In this document: positions 63,249 through 64,000 of the stretch, piece after piece | How positions within the stretch are numbered: the stretch's first letter is position 1 | Layout: every line of letters starts with the position of its first letter | Assembly: GCA_003993805.1 (NCBI GenBank) | Contig: RSEF01000002.1 | Coordinates: 67,585,404 to 67,649,403 of the forward strand | From: Himantopus leucocephalus | Taxonomy: Eukaryota > Chordata > Aves > Charadriiformes > Recurvirostridae | DNA length: 64,000 bases | Direction of reading: 5' to 3' | Notes under the pieces: model-generated | What the model was told of the DNA's origin: nothing | Database searches by the model: none | What the model saw: only the letters and a program-made list of their open reading frames with translations | Position numbers and translations under genes: made by a program

Positions 63249-63465
63249 GGATCATAGACTCATAGTTTGTGTTGGAAGGGACTCAGAGCCCCATCCAACC
63301 TGACCTTGAATGTTTCCAGGGATGGGGCATCTACCATCCCTCTGGGCGACCTGTTCCAGTGTTTCGCTGCTCTCACTGTAAAAAATTTCATCCTAATAGC
63401 TAGTCTAAATCTACCCTCTTTTAGTTTAAACCATTACCCCTTGTCCTGTTGTAACAGGATGTGCC
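63249..63465 (-). mobile_element. CR1 LINE 3' UTR, internally deleted
   Basis: Read on the plus strand: GGATCATAGACTCATAG, GTTGGAAGGGACT, CAGAGCCCCATCCAACCTGA, CCAGGGATGGGGCATCTACC, GACCTGTTCCAGTG, CACTGTAAAAAATTTC and CATTACCCCTTGTCC. This is the reverse complement of the avian CR1 3' end, running from the terminal repeat into the end of ORF2. About 60 bp usually present between GGGAC and AGAGCCCC are missing. The right edge is near 63465, where a plus-oriented CR1 piece takes over. Confidence 0.9.
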
Positions 63466-63489
63466 AGTTGAAACAGGAGTGGTAGTTTG

Positions 63490-64000
63490 TGTGATGAAAG
63501 GGTCATCTCCAGCCACACACAGGAGGACAGAGGCACAAGGGCAGGTGGGGGAACCTGGATAAACCCACTTCTAGGGCCATGCCAGGGGAGCCTTCAGACC
63601 CATGCTGAAGATGAATACTTGGACATACTCTCTGGAGCACCCACAGACTGCCCTAGTGGAATAGAACCCAATAGAAAGGGTTTCTTTAAATATATAGGAG
63701 GCAAAAGGAAAATTAGGGAAAATGTAGGCCCGCTGTTGAATGAGACAGGTGCAGTGGTGACAGATGATGCAGAGAAGATGGAGTCGCTGAATGCCTTCTT
63801 TGCTTCTGTCTTCACTGCTCGGGCCAGCCCTTGGGAGTCCCAGACTTTGCAGGTAACAGAGGAAGTCTGGAGGAAGGAGGACTTTCCCTTGGTTGAAGAG
63901 GAACAAGTCAGAGATCAATTAGGTAAACTGGATATCCACAAATCCATGGGGCCTGACGGGGTGCACCCACGAGTGCTGAGGGAGCTGGCAGAAGTCATTG
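63490..64000 (+). mobile_element. CR1 LINE ORF2 fragment, frame open, runs off window
   Basis: A plus-strand frame in phase with 63673 is open from about 63490 to the window end without a stop. It reads GFFKYIGGKRKIRENVGPLL, then AEKMESLNAFFASVFTARAS, then SMGPDGVHPRVLRELAEV. This is the ORF2 section from the linker after the endonuclease into the first RT block. It corresponds to the same section as 8390-8640 in the copy at 8.4 kb but is far better preserved, so it is younger. The window ends before the RT catalytic box. Relation to the neighbouring minus-strand CR1 3' end is discussed in the findings. Confidence 0.92.

Noticed and set aside
63571..63918. 115-codon minus-strand frame near the right end
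   Set aside because: It is antisense to the clear CR1 ORF2 frame on the plus strand.
1..64000. CRISPR arrays, operons, ribosome binding sites, attachment sites
   Set aside because: The repeats, base composition and lack of dense coding are those of a vertebrate nuclear genome; no regularly spaced direct repeats were seen.

Overview
The window looks like a gene-poor stretch of a bird nuclear genome. The main clue is the interspersed repeats: nearly every one I can recognise is a CR1-type LINE, several ending in the avian CR1 3' signature (tandem ATTCTATG-like units, seen in reverse as AGAATCATAGAAT). I see no L1, Alu-like or tRNA-derived SINE. The rest is AT-rich, unique-looking DNA with short microsatellites, so it is intergenic or deep-intronic. 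No complete protein-coding gene, rRNA, tRNA, known small RNA or CRISPR array could be supported. Most of the many 60-130 codon open frames are what chance gives in 64 kb.

Layout. 1-8.4 kb: non-coding, with short tandem repeats and one possible minus-strand exon. 8.39-9.63 kb: a degenerate plus-strand CR1 reverse-transcriptase fragment, partly doubled around a single N and cut by a 100-N gap. 9.7-20.3 kb: non-coding, with a 185-bp minus-strand segment bounded by good splice signals (10193-10377) and a CR1 3' remnant (10935-11081). 20.35 kb: a CR1 3' tip running into a 100-N gap. 20.5-41.8 kb: non-coding, an old CR1 3' end near 21.3 kb, homeodomain-motif-rich patches, a 10-N gap. 41.8 kb: a poly-C tract around a 4-N gap. 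41.9-49.5 kb: non-coding, a weak retroelement-like frame (44.6-45.2 kb), a CR1 tip (46.2 kb) and a coding-like broken frame of unknown identity (47.0-47.85 kb). 49.5-50.5 kb: a 1000-N gap with CR1-like sequence on its left edge. 50.5-60.6 kb: non-coding, old CR1 remnants, a second exon-like segment (58.28-58.49 kb) and a second single-N duplication (59.77-59.99 kb). 60.64-61.47 kb: an ancient minus-strand L2-clade LINE, recognised from motif spacing. 63.25-64.0 kb: a CR1 3' end on the minus strand directly abutting an open CR1 ORF2 fragment on the plus strand that runs off the window.

The genes do not form a pathway here. What can be read is a layered record of LINE insertions (L2-like, old CR1, younger CR1) and the assembly damage they caused. 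Three of the seven gaps have CR1 or CR1-like sequence at an edge, and a fourth, a single N, lies inside a CR1. I found no convincing new biological system. The most useful leads are the minus-strand exon-like segments, the two probable false duplications, the L2 relic and the inverted CR1 junction.
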